Assembly (NCBI GenBank): GCA_051881635.1
Contig: JBJEQG010000086.1
Span: forward strand, 1 to 54,829
Origin: JBJEQG01 sp051881635
Lineage (GTDB): Bacteria; Bacillota; Clostridia; Oscillospirales; Acutalibacteraceae
Reading direction: 5' to 3'
Length of the DNA stretch: 54,829 bases
Part shown: piece by piece, positions 32,159 to 41,736 of the stretch
Numbering within the stretch: position 1 is the first letter of the stretch
Layout: each line of letters starts with the position of its first letter
Translations under genes and position numbers: made by a program
The notes under the pieces: model-generated
What the model saw: only the letters and a program-made list of their open reading frames with translations
What the model was told of the DNA's origin: nothing
The model's database searches: none

Positions 32159-33238
32159 TTATTTGTCCCCTTTCATCATATCTATAAATCTATCGAAAAG
32201 AAAAGCTGTGTCCAACGGACCGCCGCAAGCCTCTGGGTGAAATTGCACCGAAAAGGCGGGCATATCTGTGTAGGTAACACCTTCACAGGTTCCGTCATTG
32301 ACATTTCTGAAACTCTCATAAGCGTTAGACGGCAAAGTATTGCTCATAACGGCATAGCCATGATTCTGGCTTGTAATATAAACACGCCCTGTTTTCATAT
32401 CACGGGCAGGCTGGTTCGCACCTCTATGACCGTACTTCATTTTTTCTGTTTTTGCACCCTGTGACAGTGCCAAAATCTGATGTCCAAGACAAATGCCAAA
32501 AATCGGAATTTTCTTTGCACAAAGGATACGGAGCTGTTCAATAACATCGGCATTTTCTGTCGGGTCACCCGGACCGTTGGAAAGCATTAAACCGTCAGGA
32601 TTATAGGAAAGGATTTGTTCCGCTGATGCTGTTGCCGGCATAACAATAACCTTACAGCCCCTTTTGACGAGTTCACGGCGGATATTATATTTTGCACCCA
32701 AATCCCAAAGAACAACGGTATATTTATAATCCTGAGGCTCGAAAACTTCAGGTTCGGAAAGTGTGACAGAAGCAACCGCTTTTTCAACCTTATAGGACTT
32801 GATTTCATAAGCCACTCTTGTGAACTCGGGTTTTTCATAAGTGATTTTAGCGTTCATAACGCCGTAATCACGGACAGTCTTTGTCAAGCGGCGTGTATCA
32901 ATGCCGTAAAGTCCCGGAATATCGGCATTCTTTAAAAAAGTGTCAATCTCTCCCTCGCAACGGAAATTGGAGGGGTGTTGACACCATTCTTTTACAATAT
33001 ATGCCTTTAATGCAGGCTTTTTACTTTCAAAATCAGGAGAAATAACACCATAGTTGCCAATCAGGGGAAATGTTTGGCAGACAATTTGTCCGTAATAACT
33101 GGGGTCGGTCAATGTTTCAAGATAACCGGTCATCGCTGTTGTGAAAACCAATTCTCCCGTCACTTCTTTTTCTGCTCCAAAGGCGTAGCCCTCATAAACT
33201 TCGCCGTTTTGTAAAGTCAAATACGCTTTGCGATCCAT
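32159..33238 (-). CDS. carA: Carbamoyl-phosphate synthase small subunit
   Basis: About 359 residues. The N-terminal domain opens AYLTLQNGEVYEGYAFG. The class I glutaminase domain has FGICLGHQIL (nucleophile Cys) and VQFHPEACGGP (His/Glu). CarA hydrolyses glutamine and channels ammonia to CarB. I prefer the ATG at 33238 because AAAGGACAGG precedes it; an ATG seven codons upstream sits within that site. The stop directly abuts the carB start, and the carB ribosome binding site AAAGGGG lies inside carA. Confidence 0.95.
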   Translation of the reverse strand: MDRKAYLTLQNGEVYEGYAFGAEKEVTGELVFTTAMTGYLETLTDPSYYGQIVCQTFPLIGNYGVISPDFESKKPALKAYIVKEWCQHPSNFRCEGEIDTFLKNADIPGLYGIDTRRLTKTVRDYGVMNAKITYEKPEFTRVAYEIKSYKVEKAVASVTLSEPEVFEPQDYKYTVVLWDLGAKYNIRRELVKRGCKVIVMPATASAEQILSYNPDGLMLSNGPGDPTENADVIEQLRILCAKKIPIFGICLGHQILALSQGAKTEKMKYGHRGANQPARDMKTGRVYITSQNHGYAVMSNTLPSNAYESFRNVNDGTCEGVTYTDMPAFSVQFHPEACGGPLDTAFLFDRFIDMMKGDK

Positions 33239-33295
33239 GTGTTTGACCTGTCCTTTCATAAGATGTTTCTCTATATAACGCCTGACAAAAAAATG

Positions 33296-33871
33296 TCAGT
33301 GTTCATAGGTGCTGAGAATACGCTTTGCAACCTCTATTTTAGTCAGGCGTAAATCCATCGCCTGTCGTTCAAGGTAGCGGTGTGCCTGCGGTTCGGTCAT
33401 GGAAAGATATTCAATCAAAATATATTTTGCTCGGTTAATGATACGAATATCCTCTATCTTTTTTTGCAGTTTGATATTTTCCTTTTTGATACCGCTCATG
33501 CGAATTTTTGTTGCCTCCAACAATCGCACGGCTTTAAAAAACAACGGTCGGCTCAAAGGCTTGCCCAAAACGAAAACAGCCGTATTGGACAGCTTATTCT
33601 CGGTTTCATACTCAACTTCGTTACGAACCAGCAAAAGAACACCCGATGAAGTATCCTCTGAAATATCACTTGCCAACATATCTCCAAATTCATCGGGCAA
33701 CGGTGCATTGACAATAACAAGGTCATAGTCACGCTCCGAGAACATTCGCCTTGCCTCCGCTCCGTTTGACGCAAAATCAACTGTTGTTTTTTCAAAGTCT
33801 TTTAAAAGTTGAAGCAATGAAGTTTGGCTCTGCTGTGATGCTGTTACTATCAAAACAGTTTCCAAAACCAA
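33296..33871 (-). CDS. ANTAR-domain response regulator
   Basis: 191 residues. Residues 1-120 are a receiver-like domain that keeps the core fold (VLIVTASQQS, YDLVIVNAPLP) but appears to lack the phospho-acceptor aspartate, because VNAP replaces the usual LDIxMP. Residues 130-190 are an ANTAR RNA-binding domain (INRAKYILIEYLSMTEPQAHRYLERQAMDLRLTKIEVAKRIL). ANTAR proteins bind paired hexaloop hairpins in nascent RNA and prevent termination. The gene lies between a glutamine-synthetase-like gene and carA, all on one strand, suggesting nitrogen or glutamine-linked control. Confidence 0.88.
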   Translation of the reverse strand: MVLETVLIVTASQQSQTSLLQLLKDFEKTTVDFASNGAEARRMFSERDYDLVIVNAPLPDEFGDMLASDISEDTSSGVLLLVRNEVEYETENKLSNTAVFVLGKPLSRPLFFKAVRLLEATKIRMSGIKKENIKLQKKIEDIRIINRAKYILIEYLSMTEPQAHRYLERQAMDLRLTKIEVAKRILSTYEH

Positions 33872-33969
33872 ACCACCCTTCCTTATATTCTACAAAATTT
33901 TTACATCATTATCAAGTATAATTTTTAATTCAGCTTACACTCCAAAATCTGTATTTTCAAAACAGGGTT

Positions 33970-35238
33970 TTACAGGAGTTCAAAATAGTGTTCCTCAATT
34001 TTATGGCGAAGTTCAGCACTTTGGTCAAAGCGATGAATTAAATCTCCCTTACCGTCAATATAGCTTTGATAAATCAGCGGCGGCAATACGGATTTGAGAA
34101 ATGCACTGTTTTTTGACTTTTCAACCGCCACCGCAAGTGAAATTGGAACTTCCTCATTACTGTCTTTAAGTGTTAATTCTCTTTGAATACCGTCCAAACC
34201 TGCATAAATCATCAAGGCAAAAGCCAAATAGGGATTACAGGACGGGTCAGGCGAATTTAATTGCACACGAGCCCTATGGGTGTCGGCAACATTAAGTGAA
34301 ACAAGCTGATATGGGGCATCATTTGCCCATGAAAGCCTTTTGGAAATAACACCGTCTGCAAAACGGGCATAAGAGTTTGGCATGGAATTGAAAAACGGCA
34401 TCATTTCGGGCAAATGCTCCAACACACCGGCGATAAACGCTTTTGCGTCTTTGCTCGTTTCATTGTCTTCATTACGGAAAACATTGAAGTTGTTTTTAAT
34501 CAGGGAAATATTGATTTTCATGTTATTGCCGCATTGGTCTGCCAACGGTTTGGGCATAAATGAAGCAAACAAACCACAATGAGCCGCAACGGTTTTGACA
34601 ACGGTTTTGAACAAAACAAAATTATCAGCAGCGGTTAAAGCGTCCGCATATTTACAGTCAATTTGGTTTTGTCCGGGACCACCCTCATGATGTGAGGAAC
34701 GGGGCTGCATTTCCATTTGTTCCAACATCAGGCAAATCTGACGGCGAACATTCTCGCCTTTATCCAATGGGGCAACATCTAAATAACCTGCCGTATCATA
34801 CGGTATATGGGTTGCACGACCGTCATCGTCCGCCTTAAAAAGATAGAATTGGCACGACAAACCGACATAGCTTTTATAGCCCATATTTGCCGCTTTGTAA
34901 ATGGCATCTTTCAAAACACCTCGAACATCACCCTCGAAAGGCTTTCCGTCCATTGTTTTAATATCGCATATAAAGCGAACAACTCTCCCCTGCTGTGGCC
35001 GCCACGGCAAAACTTTTAATGTATTCGGGTCCGGAAACAGCAGAAGATTGCTGTTTTGACCAAAGCCTTCAATCGGAAATCCGTTGAGATAGACACCGTG
35101 TTCAAATGCACTTTGTATTTCATCGGATACGATTGATATATTCTTCTTAATACCGAAAGTGTCAAAAAAGACCAGCTTAATGAATTTTACATCATTTTCT
35201 TCGATAAATTGAAGAACCTCTTTGACTGTATAACCCAT
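33970..35238 (-). CDS. Glutamine-synthetase-like protein, probably catalytically inactive
   Basis: About 422 residues with the full type I glutamine synthetase fold (GYLDVAPLDKGENVRRQI, MPKPLADQCG, SPDPSCNPYLAFALMIYAGLDGI). Key active-site positions differ from the canonical enzyme. The metal-ligand EFFLF segment reads QFYLF, GQHEID reads GQNQID, the HxxxSL histidine is Lys in MKINISL, the GYEAP flap is VISK, and VEVRSxDP reads VQLNSPDP. One glutamate (HHE) remains. It is therefore probably a sensor or binding protein rather than an enzyme, paired with the ANTAR regulator 98 bases downstream. I chose the ATG at 35238 because GAGGTGA precedes it. Confidence 0.85.
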   Translation of the reverse strand: MGYTVKEVLQFIEENDVKFIKLVFFDTFGIKKNISIVSDEIQSAFEHGVYLNGFPIEGFGQNSNLLLFPDPNTLKVLPWRPQQGRVVRFICDIKTMDGKPFEGDVRGVLKDAIYKAANMGYKSYVGLSCQFYLFKADDDGRATHIPYDTAGYLDVAPLDKGENVRRQICLMLEQMEMQPRSSHHEGGPGQNQIDCKYADALTAADNFVLFKTVVKTVAAHCGLFASFMPKPLADQCGNNMKINISLIKNNFNVFRNEDNETSKDAKAFIAGVLEHLPEMMPFFNSMPNSYARFADGVISKRLSWANDAPYQLVSLNVADTHRARVQLNSPDPSCNPYLAFALMIYAGLDGIQRELTLKDSNEEVPISLAVAVEKSKNSAFLKSVLPPLIYQSYIDGKGDLIHRFDQSAELRHKIEEHYFELL

Positions 35239-35375
35239 AGAAAAAGTCACCTCGTCTTTCTCTGAAATGGCTTTTATGAGCATTTAATATATTGTGTCAT
35301 AAAAGCAAAGGGATTAGACCGTATTAAAGGGCACATTCCATGAACGCTCAATCCATAAAATGTACCCCTTCAATT
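35239..35375 (-). promoter_or_regulatory. Structured leader of the glnA-like/ANTAR unit
   Basis: The roughly 135-base leader forms two hairpins. One is GGG-UACAUU paired with AAUGUG-CCC with an internal GAGCGUUC loop region. The other is a perfect 10-bp stem GCUUUUAUGA/UCAUAAAAGC (35270-35306) just before the ribosome binding site. Because an ANTAR protein is encoded next door, this is a candidate ANTAR target, though a clear pair of A-x-x-G hexaloops is not seen. Confidence 0.45.
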
Positions 35376-35381
35376 TTTATT

Positions 35382-35410
35382 ATTATACTATATTTGTTTC
35401 TTTGTGTAAA
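35382..35410 (-). promoter_or_regulatory. Promoter of the glnA-like/ANTAR unit
   Basis: On the minus strand TTTACA (35405-35410), a 17-base spacer and TATAAT (35382-35387). Confidence 0.85.
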
Positions 35411-35456
35411 GTCCTTTTGGGCTTTTTATTTTCCAAAATTTTTAAGCCCTATAAAA

Positions 35457-35500
35457 CAAAAACATTCCGCCTGAATATATCTTTTCAAGCGGAATGTTTT
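35457..35500 (-). terminator. Terminator after rsgA
   Basis: On the minus strand AAACATTCCGC pairs with GCGGAATGTTT and a T-rich tail follows. It ends the long yicC-to-rsgA string. Confidence 0.88.
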
Positions 35501-35504
35501 GAAA

Positions 35505-36404
35505 TCAGGTTTTTATCTGCCAATCTTTAATGGCTTTTGCCTCTTCATACATTGACTTATAACTGTTATGGCGTGAGGGCATAATCTTTCCCTCCTGCAC
35601 TGCCGACAAAACGGCACAACCCTGTTCACAGACATGAGTACATGAAGTAAAACGGCATTGATTGAGATAGTCTTCAAATTCAGGGAAACAATCAGCTAAT
35701 TCCACACTTCGGATTAACTCATAGCGTTCAACATCAACTGTTGAAAATCCCGGTGTATCGGCAACATAACCGCCGTCTACATGAAACAGCTCGCTATGGC
35801 GGGTGGTATGACGCCCACGCCCCAATTTTTGACTAATCTCCCCTGTTTTAATATTTAATTCGGGCAAAATCGTATTAAGAAGTGAAGATTTGCCAACGCC
35901 CGTATTACCGATAAATGCCGACAAATGCCCTTTGAGCAAGTTGTGAATGGCGGTTGTATTTTTGCTTTCATAGATAGAATACGGAATAACCTTAAATCCT
36001 GCTGTACGATAAATTTCCTCTAACGGACGATAATCGCCCAAATCGGATTTCGTAACAACAATAATCGGCTCTATATTCTTCTTTACGGCAACTGCTGTCA
36101 TTTTATCAATAACAAACAAATTTGGAGATGGGTCTGTTACGGAAGTGACAATAAACAGCAAATCCAAATTGGCTATCGGCGGACGCACTAATATATTTTT
36201 TCGCTCTTTAATTTCTTCTATGAAGGGATAACCGTTTTCTGGAACAGAAAGCGTTACTCTATCGCCGACAGAGGGCGATATTCCTTTCTTGCGAAAGATA
36301 CCTCGTGCTTTACATTCCAATAAGCCTTCGGCGGTTTCCACATAATAGAAACCGCCAACTGCTTTGATAATCATACCTTCATAGGAATGATTGTTATTCT
36401 GCAT
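35505..36404 (-). CDS. rsgA: Ribosome small-subunit-dependent GTPase RsgA
   Basis: 299 residues: an OB fold at the N-terminus, a circularly permuted GTPase (TKSD as G4 comes before GNTGVGKSSLLN as G1 and DTPGF as G3), and a C-terminal zinc finger (CRFTSCTHVCEQGC). RsgA checks late 30S subunit assembly. The zinc ligands Cys-x4-Cys-x1-His-x3-Cys are visible. It is the last gene after prkC (17-base gap), the usual clostridial order. Confidence 0.95.
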   Translation of the reverse strand: MQNNNHSYEGMIIKAVGGFYYVETAEGLLECKARGIFRKKGISPSVGDRVTLSVPENGYPFIEEIKERKNILVRPPIANLDLLFIVTSVTDPSPNLFVIDKMTAVAVKKNIEPIIVVTKSDLGDYRPLEEIYRTAGFKVIPYSIYESKNTTAIHNLLKGHLSAFIGNTGVGKSSLLNTILPELNIKTGEISQKLGRGRHTTRHSELFHVDGGYVADTPGFSTVDVERYELIRSVELADCFPEFEDYLNQCRFTSCTHVCEQGCAVLSAVQEGKIMPSRHNSYKSMYEEAKAIKDWQIKT

Positions 36405-36421
36405 ATATACCTACACTTTTA

Positions 36422-38593
36422 TTAACCGAACAGGAAATCAAGGAAATTTCCGCTGTTTTGGCTTTCCTCGGGTTCTGTCGATTCATCTGGATTAGATGGT
36501 TCTATGGGTTCATCGGGGTTAGAAGGGTCCTCTGGTTCTGTCGATTCATCAGGGTTAGAGGATTCGGTTGGTTCCGATGGTTCTAATGACGGTTCTTCGG
36601 AAGATTCTTCTATCGGATTTTTCGGAACATACTTTTCATTGAAATAGGTATTCTCAACCGTATTTTTATCAAAGTCAAATTTGTACTTTGCATAAGGTTC
36701 GCCGTCCAAAGTCATTGTAACCTCTTTTGTACCCTTTAATGCAGACAGGACAATTTCATATTCAGACTTGATAAACGGACTTTGTGTTTTTTGGGAAGTC
36801 AAATCGCCGTCAACATAAATTTTGATTTCAAGGTCTGCTTTTTCATTATCCGGCAGATGAACAATCTGCTTTAACTCACGGGTTGCCAAAGAACCGTCAC
36901 TGACATTGATTGTAATCAATGTGCCTTTTGTCAATTTATTGCTGTAAAGCGGATCGGTGCTGACAACAGTGTTTGCGGCATTTTTGCTTGCCACCATATT
37001 TTTCTGTGTCGTAAATCCCTTTGCTTTCAAAATCTGATCCGCACGCTCGTAGGTTTCGCCGACAACATTCGGCACTTCCACAACCTCAGGCGTTGGTCCT
37101 GCACTGACAATCAATGTGATTTTTGTGCCGACAGGCTGTTTGGAACCCTCCTGGGGGGTACAGTTTATAACATAACCCTCCTCAACGGTATCGCTGTAAA
37201 CCTTTGTGACATCATATTGGAAATAAATTGATGTAAGTTTTGCAATCGCTTCTTCTTCGGTATAGTTCTTTACCTTTGGCACATCAAATTCCGTACTCTT
37301 ACTGTTTATCGTCAATGTAATGGTTGTGGTTTCCTTAATGTGTTTGGAGTCTGCTCCAGCTTTCGGGTCCTGATCCAAAATAATCCCTAACGGGCTGGCA
37401 TCATCATATTTGGCAATCGTTTCAAACTTAAATTTATAGTTTTCGTTGCTGATGACATCTTCATACATTTGACCGACAAAATCCGGAATGGCAATATCCT
37501 GAGAACCTTCGGAACTCATACCCTGAATAACCGCCATGGCAATAAAGACAACGATTGATATGATAACGGCAAAGGCAACACCGACAGTTACCCATTTAAT
37601 CGTTGTGCGGGAGCGTGAGGTTGCAATATTGTCATCAATATCTATGTTATTATAGTTATCGTCATAAATCGGCTCAGGTGTTGCACTTTTCAGATTGTTA
37701 ATGGTATCAACATACTTGGTAGGTGTTTCATCGCTGAAATAGCGGTAATCAAAGGTCATTGCCGGATTATGGCGGAATATCTCGATTGCTGAAAGCATTT
37801 CCGCAGCTGAGGCATAGCGTTCGGAAGGATCTTTCCGCATGGCTTTGAGTGTGATTTCCTCCAATCCAACGGGAATTGAAGGATTGATACTGCGGGGCGG
37901 TGTCGGCTCGGATTGAAGCTGCATGATTGCAACGGATACGGCACTTTCCGCCTCAAAAGGCAACCGTCCAGTCAACATTTCGTAAAGCATAACTCCGACA
38001 GAATAAAGGTCGGATTTTCCGTCTGTGGGTTCACCTCTTGCCTGTTCAGGGGCAATATAATGGACAGAGCCAATAGCTGTTTTATCTGACATCATACGGG
38101 TTTCTGCATTGGAAAAACAGGCAATTCCGAAATCCGTAACCTTAATTGTACCGTTTTGCTGCAAAATAATATTTTGGGGTTTGATGTCCCGATGGACAAT
38201 ACCTCTTTCATGGGCATGCTGTAAAGCCTCCAAAATCTGTGTGGTAAAATGCAGAGCATCTTTCCACTGGATTTCCTTTTGGCTGCTGATATATTCTTTC
38301 AGCGTAATGCCCTCAATATATTCCATAACGATATATTGAATACGGTCGCCAAAGCTGACATCATTTACCTTTACAATGTTCTTGTGTGACAAAACGGCAA
38401 TCGCCTTAGATTCGTTTTTAAAACGGCGGATAAAATCTTCATTTCCCAAAAACTCATCTTTAAGAATTTTGATTGCTACCGTTTTGGAGTCCAAAGTATC
38501 GTATGCACGATAAACCATTGCCATGCCGCCGATACCGACAAGTTCCTGAATTTCATATCTTCCGTCTAATCTTTTACCGGCATATTTATCCAT
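36422..38593 (-). CDS. prkC: PASTA-domain Ser/Thr protein kinase (PrkC/Stk)
   Basis: 723 residues. The kinase domain covers about residues 12-275, with the glycine loop GIGGMAMV, VAIK, HRDIKPQN and DFG. A membrane segment (about 335-358) leads to three extracellular PASTA repeats (DFVGQMYEDV, FDVPKVKNYTEEEA, EVPNVVGETYERA), which bind peptidoglycan fragments. A beta-rich domain and a Ser/Pro/Glu/Asp-rich tail (about 660-715) follow. It phosphorylates proteins in response to cell-wall signals. The phosphatase gene lies directly upstream. The acidic tail after the PASTA repeats is an added feature. Confidence 0.95.
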   Translation of the reverse strand: MDKYAGKRLDGRYEIQELVGIGGMAMVYRAYDTLDSKTVAIKILKDEFLGNEDFIRRFKNESKAIAVLSHKNIVKVNDVSFGDRIQYIVMEYIEGITLKEYISSQKEIQWKDALHFTTQILEALQHAHERGIVHRDIKPQNIILQQNGTIKVTDFGIACFSNAETRMMSDKTAIGSVHYIAPEQARGEPTDGKSDLYSVGVMLYEMLTGRLPFEAESAVSVAIMQLQSEPTPPRSINPSIPVGLEEITLKAMRKDPSERYASAAEMLSAIEIFRHNPAMTFDYRYFSDETPTKYVDTINNLKSATPEPIYDDNYNNIDIDDNIATSRSRTTIKWVTVGVAFAVIISIVVFIAMAVIQGMSSEGSQDIAIPDFVGQMYEDVISNENYKFKFETIAKYDDASPLGIILDQDPKAGADSKHIKETTTITLTINSKSTEFDVPKVKNYTEEEAIAKLTSIYFQYDVTKVYSDTVEEGYVINCTPQEGSKQPVGTKITLIVSAGPTPEVVEVPNVVGETYERADQILKAKGFTTQKNMVASKNAANTVVSTDPLYSNKLTKGTLITINVSDGSLATRELKQIVHLPDNEKADLEIKIYVDGDLTSQKTQSPFIKSEYEIVLSALKGTKEVTMTLDGEPYAKYKFDFDKNTVENTYFNEKYVPKNPIEESSEEPSLEPSEPTESSNPDESTEPEDPSNPDEPIEPSNPDESTEPEESQNSGNFLDFLFG

Positions 38594-38628
38594 ATAAACC
38601 TACTCCTTTCAATCTATATCAATTTATA

Positions 38629-39357
38629 TCAATGGCAAATCAAGGCTACGGTAATATTATCGGAACCGCCTTTTTCATTTGCCTGTTGAATAAGATTTTC
38701 AACAAATACATCGTCTTTATACTTTTGAGAGATGGCGAGAATAGCTTTATCAGACAAGAATTTAGTTAAACCGTCCGTACAAATCAAGGCATTTGATGTT
38801 TCGGCAAAAGGACAGCTTGTATAATCCAAAAGAATTGTGTTGCCCACACCCAAAGCACGGGTGATATAATTTTTTTGCGGGTGGATTTCCGCATCATACG
38901 GCGTTATACTTCCGGCGTCCAACAACTGCTGAACAAGTGTATGGTCTTTGGTTATTTGCGTTATGATGTCAACATCAAGCAAATAAGCCCGACTGTCACC
39001 CGCATGAACAACATGGAGTTTATTTTGCGATACAATCGCCGCTACAACCGTTGTACCCATACCGTTGAGTTCTGAATTAGTCTGTGCCTTTTGATAAACA
39101 ACAGCATTTGCTTTATTAACGGCGGAAATCAACAGTGACTTGATTGCATCATCTGTCATATTGTCGGAAAAATCCGCCTGCAATACATCGGAAATTTGTT
39201 CGCAAGCCGTAGCACTTGCAACATCACCTGCATTTGCACCGCCGACACCGTCACAGACAACCGCCCATGCATCACCGTTGGAGAAAATACCTGTACGGCA
39301 ACAATCCTGATTGCTTTTTCTGATACGGCCAATGTCACTTTTTGAAAATACCTTCAT
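38629..39357 (-). CDS. PP2C-type protein phosphatase (Stp/PrpC)
   Basis: 242 residues with the PP2C metal motifs: SDIGRIRKSNQD at the start, VCDGVGGANAGD, HAGDSRAYL, TKDHTLVQQL, LICTDGLTKFL and GGSDNITVALI at the end. It removes phosphate from Ser/Thr residues placed by the PrkC kinase, encoded 35 bases downstream. The start overlaps rlmN by four bases. Confidence 0.95.
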   Translation of the reverse strand: MKVFSKSDIGRIRKSNQDCCRTGIFSNGDAWAVVCDGVGGANAGDVASATACEQISDVLQADFSDNMTDDAIKSLLISAVNKANAVVYQKAQTNSELNGMGTTVVAAIVSQNKLHVVHAGDSRAYLLDVDIITQITKDHTLVQQLLDAGSITPYDAEIHPQKNYITRALGVGNTILLDYTSCPFAETSNALICTDGLTKFLSDKAILAISQKYKDDVFVENLIQQANEKGGSDNITVALICH

Positions 39358-40394
39358 CTCTTTTCCTCCCTTTGTTGTTCGGCTCGTCTAAGCTGACCGC
39401 ACGAGGCATTGATGTCACTGCCCAATGTACGGCGGACTGTGGCGGTAATGCCGTAGCGTCCTAAGATTTTTACGAATTTTTCCTGCCGCTCCCGTCCGCT
39501 TTTTTTATAACCCGTACCTTGTACGGTGTTGACGGGAATAAGGTTAACATGAGCAAGCATACCCTGTAATTTTGTGCCAAGTTCGTTGGCACAGGCATCT
39601 GTATCATTTACACCGTCAATCATGGCATACTCAAAAGAAATACGCCGATTGGTTACGGAGGCATAATAGCGACAAGCTTTTAAAAGTTCCTCCACGCCGT
39701 AACGCCTGTTAATCGGCATTGTACGGCTGCGTATTGTATCATTCGGGGCATGAAGTGAAACAGAAAGCGTAAGCTGCAAGTGCTTATCCGCAAGTTCGTA
39801 AATTTTCGGCACAATACCGCAAGTTGAAAGAGAAATATGACGCATACCGATATTCATTCCATGTTCGGAACTGACAAGCTCTAAAAAACGCATAACATTA
39901 TCAAAATTATCGAGCGGTTCTCCCATACCCATAAGCACAACATTGGAAATACGGATATTGTTGTCCTCCTGTTCGGCTTGAAGCTGAGAAAGCATTTCCG
40001 AAGGCGTCAGGTTGCGAACAAAACCGCCCATACCCGTTGCACAAAAGGTACAGCCCATTTTACAGCCAACCTGTGTGGAAATACAGCTTGTGTAACCGTG
40101 ATGATAATGCATAAGCACGGATTCTATCGTTTCGCCGTCATGCAAAGAAAATAAATATTTCTTTGTATCATCATAATCCGAAATCCACTTTTTTGCAATA
40201 GATACGGAACAGATATGGTACTTTTCCGAAAGGATTGTGCGTAATTGTTTAGAAATATTGGTCATTTCATCAAAGCTCCGCACACCCTTTTGCAGCCATT
40301 GATAAACCTGTGCGGCACGATAGGACGGTTGATTCAATGCGGCAAATGCGGCTTTCAGTTCATCTTCGCTCATGGATTTAATATCTTCTGTCAT
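39354..40394 (-). CDS. rlmN: 23S rRNA/tRNA adenine-C2 methyltransferase RlmN
   Basis: 346 residues, a radical-SAM enzyme with the Cys-x3-Cys-x2-Cys cluster in GCKMGCTFCATG and the GMGEPLDN and SLHAPNDTIR segments. The methyl-carrying cysteine is in the late SCGQLR segment. RlmN methylates A2503 of 23S rRNA and A37 of some tRNAs. Overlaps of four bases on both sides show a tight operon. Confidence 0.96.
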   Translation of the reverse strand: MTEDIKSMSEDELKAAFAALNQPSYRAAQVYQWLQKGVRSFDEMTNISKQLRTILSEKYHICSVSIAKKWISDYDDTKKYLFSLHDGETIESVLMHYHHGYTSCISTQVGCKMGCTFCATGMGGFVRNLTPSEMLSQLQAEQEDNNIRISNVVLMGMGEPLDNFDNVMRFLELVSSEHGMNIGMRHISLSTCGIVPKIYELADKHLQLTLSVSLHAPNDTIRSRTMPINRRYGVEELLKACRYYASVTNRRISFEYAMIDGVNDTDACANELGTKLQGMLAHVNLIPVNTVQGTGYKKSGRERQEKFVKILGRYGITATVRRTLGSDINASCGQLRRAEQQREEKR

Positions 40395-41734
40395 GATTTT
40401 ATCCCTCTTTTTCTGAATGCACTGATAAAGAAACCGTCTGTACCGTTATACGGAAATAATGTACATTCGTTTTCCCGCTCCCGAAAATCATCTTGCTTTT
40501 GGGGCAAGTGAAACGGATAGGGTTCAAAGTCGGTATGCTGTTCCAAAAATTTACGGACATTCTGTTGGTTTTCTTTGGGATTAAGAGTACAGGTTGAATA
40601 GACCAAGATACCGTTTGGCTTTAAATACCGACTGCAATTTGAAAGAATTTCATATTGCAGGGGCGGTAATGATTTCAAGCCTAAATCTTCTTTATATCTC
40701 AGTTCGGGTTTACGGCGAATAACGCCCAACCCCGAACAGGGAACATCGCACAAAATGCGGTCTGCCATTGGATAATGCCCTTTTATTGCATCACCGCACT
40801 GCGTTTCAATAATATCAATACCAAGACGCTTGGCACCGTCCTGGATTAAATTCAAACGAGCCTCGTACAAATCGCCTGAAACAATCCGTCCCTGATTGTT
40901 CATCATCTGTGCCAATGTAAAGCTCTTTCCACCGGGAGCTGCACAAACATCAAGAACCGTTTGCCCCGCCTGCACATCAAGCACCGAACAGCAAAGCTGG
41001 GACGCCAAATCCTGTATATGAAACAAACCGTCCTGATAGGCTTTTAAATGTTCAACCGAACCTGTATCCGACAACAGAAGTGTTTGTGATTCCGATGTAT
41101 CTTCCGCACGGACACCGTCTTGAAGTAATTTGTCCTTTAATTCTTCTTTTGTCGTTTTGAGTGTATTGACACGGGCAAAAACCGGCGGTCTGCCCGATAA
41201 GGCATCCAGTATTTTTAAGGTTATATCTTTGCCGTAAGATTGAATCCACAGGTGAACAATCGGTATGGGACAGGAATAACGCACAGACAAATAGTTTTCT
41301 TCATCTTTTTCTTCGGGCATGGAAAGTTTGCCATTTCGTACGGCTGTACGCAAAATGCCGTTGACAAAACCTGACGCCTTATATTGGTTGTTTCTTTTGC
41401 ACAAATTGACAGACTCGTTGACGGCGGCAGAAACGGGAATTTTATCCATAAAATACAGTTGGTAAAGCCCCATGCGAATAATTGTTAAAACCGTTGTATG
41501 GATTTTTTTCAACGGTGTGCGTGAAAGTTTGGAAACGGTATAATCCAAAGTTATTTTTCTCTCCAACACGCCGTAAAAAATGTGTGCTGCCAAAGCCGAA
41601 TCTCTCGGAGAAAGTGAAGTTTGTTTCAGTACTGTATCCAATACGATATTGGAATAGGCGGCATCATTCTCCATGCGGAGCAGAGCCGTCAAAGCAACAT
41701 CTCTTGCCGTTTGACTCATATTTTTATTCTCCAA
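40391..41734 (-). CDS. rsmB: 16S rRNA cytosine-967 C5-methyltransferase RsmB
   Basis: 447 residues: a NusB-like N-terminal RNA-binding domain (ARDVALTALLRMENDAAYSN) and a Rossmann methyltransferase domain with DVCAAPGGKSF (SAM binding), CDVPCSGLGV and YSTCTLNPKEN (catalytic cysteines). It methylates C967 in the small-subunit rRNA. It lies directly after fmt, with a two-base gap. Confidence 0.95.
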   Translation of the reverse strand: MENKNMSQTARDVALTALLRMENDAAYSNIVLDTVLKQTSLSPRDSALAAHIFYGVLERKITLDYTVSKLSRTPLKKIHTTVLTIIRMGLYQLYFMDKIPVSAAVNESVNLCKRNNQYKASGFVNGILRTAVRNGKLSMPEEKDEENYLSVRYSCPIPIVHLWIQSYGKDITLKILDALSGRPPVFARVNTLKTTKEELKDKLLQDGVRAEDTSESQTLLLSDTGSVEHLKAYQDGLFHIQDLASQLCCSVLDVQAGQTVLDVCAAPGGKSFTLAQMMNNQGRIVSGDLYEARLNLIQDGAKRLGIDIIETQCGDAIKGHYPMADRILCDVPCSGLGVIRRKPELRYKEDLGLKSLPPLQYEILSNCSRYLKPNGILVYSTCTLNPKENQQNVRKFLEQHTDFEPYPFHLPQKQDDFRERENECTLFPYNGTDGFFISAFRKRGIKS

Positions 41735-41736
41735 AT

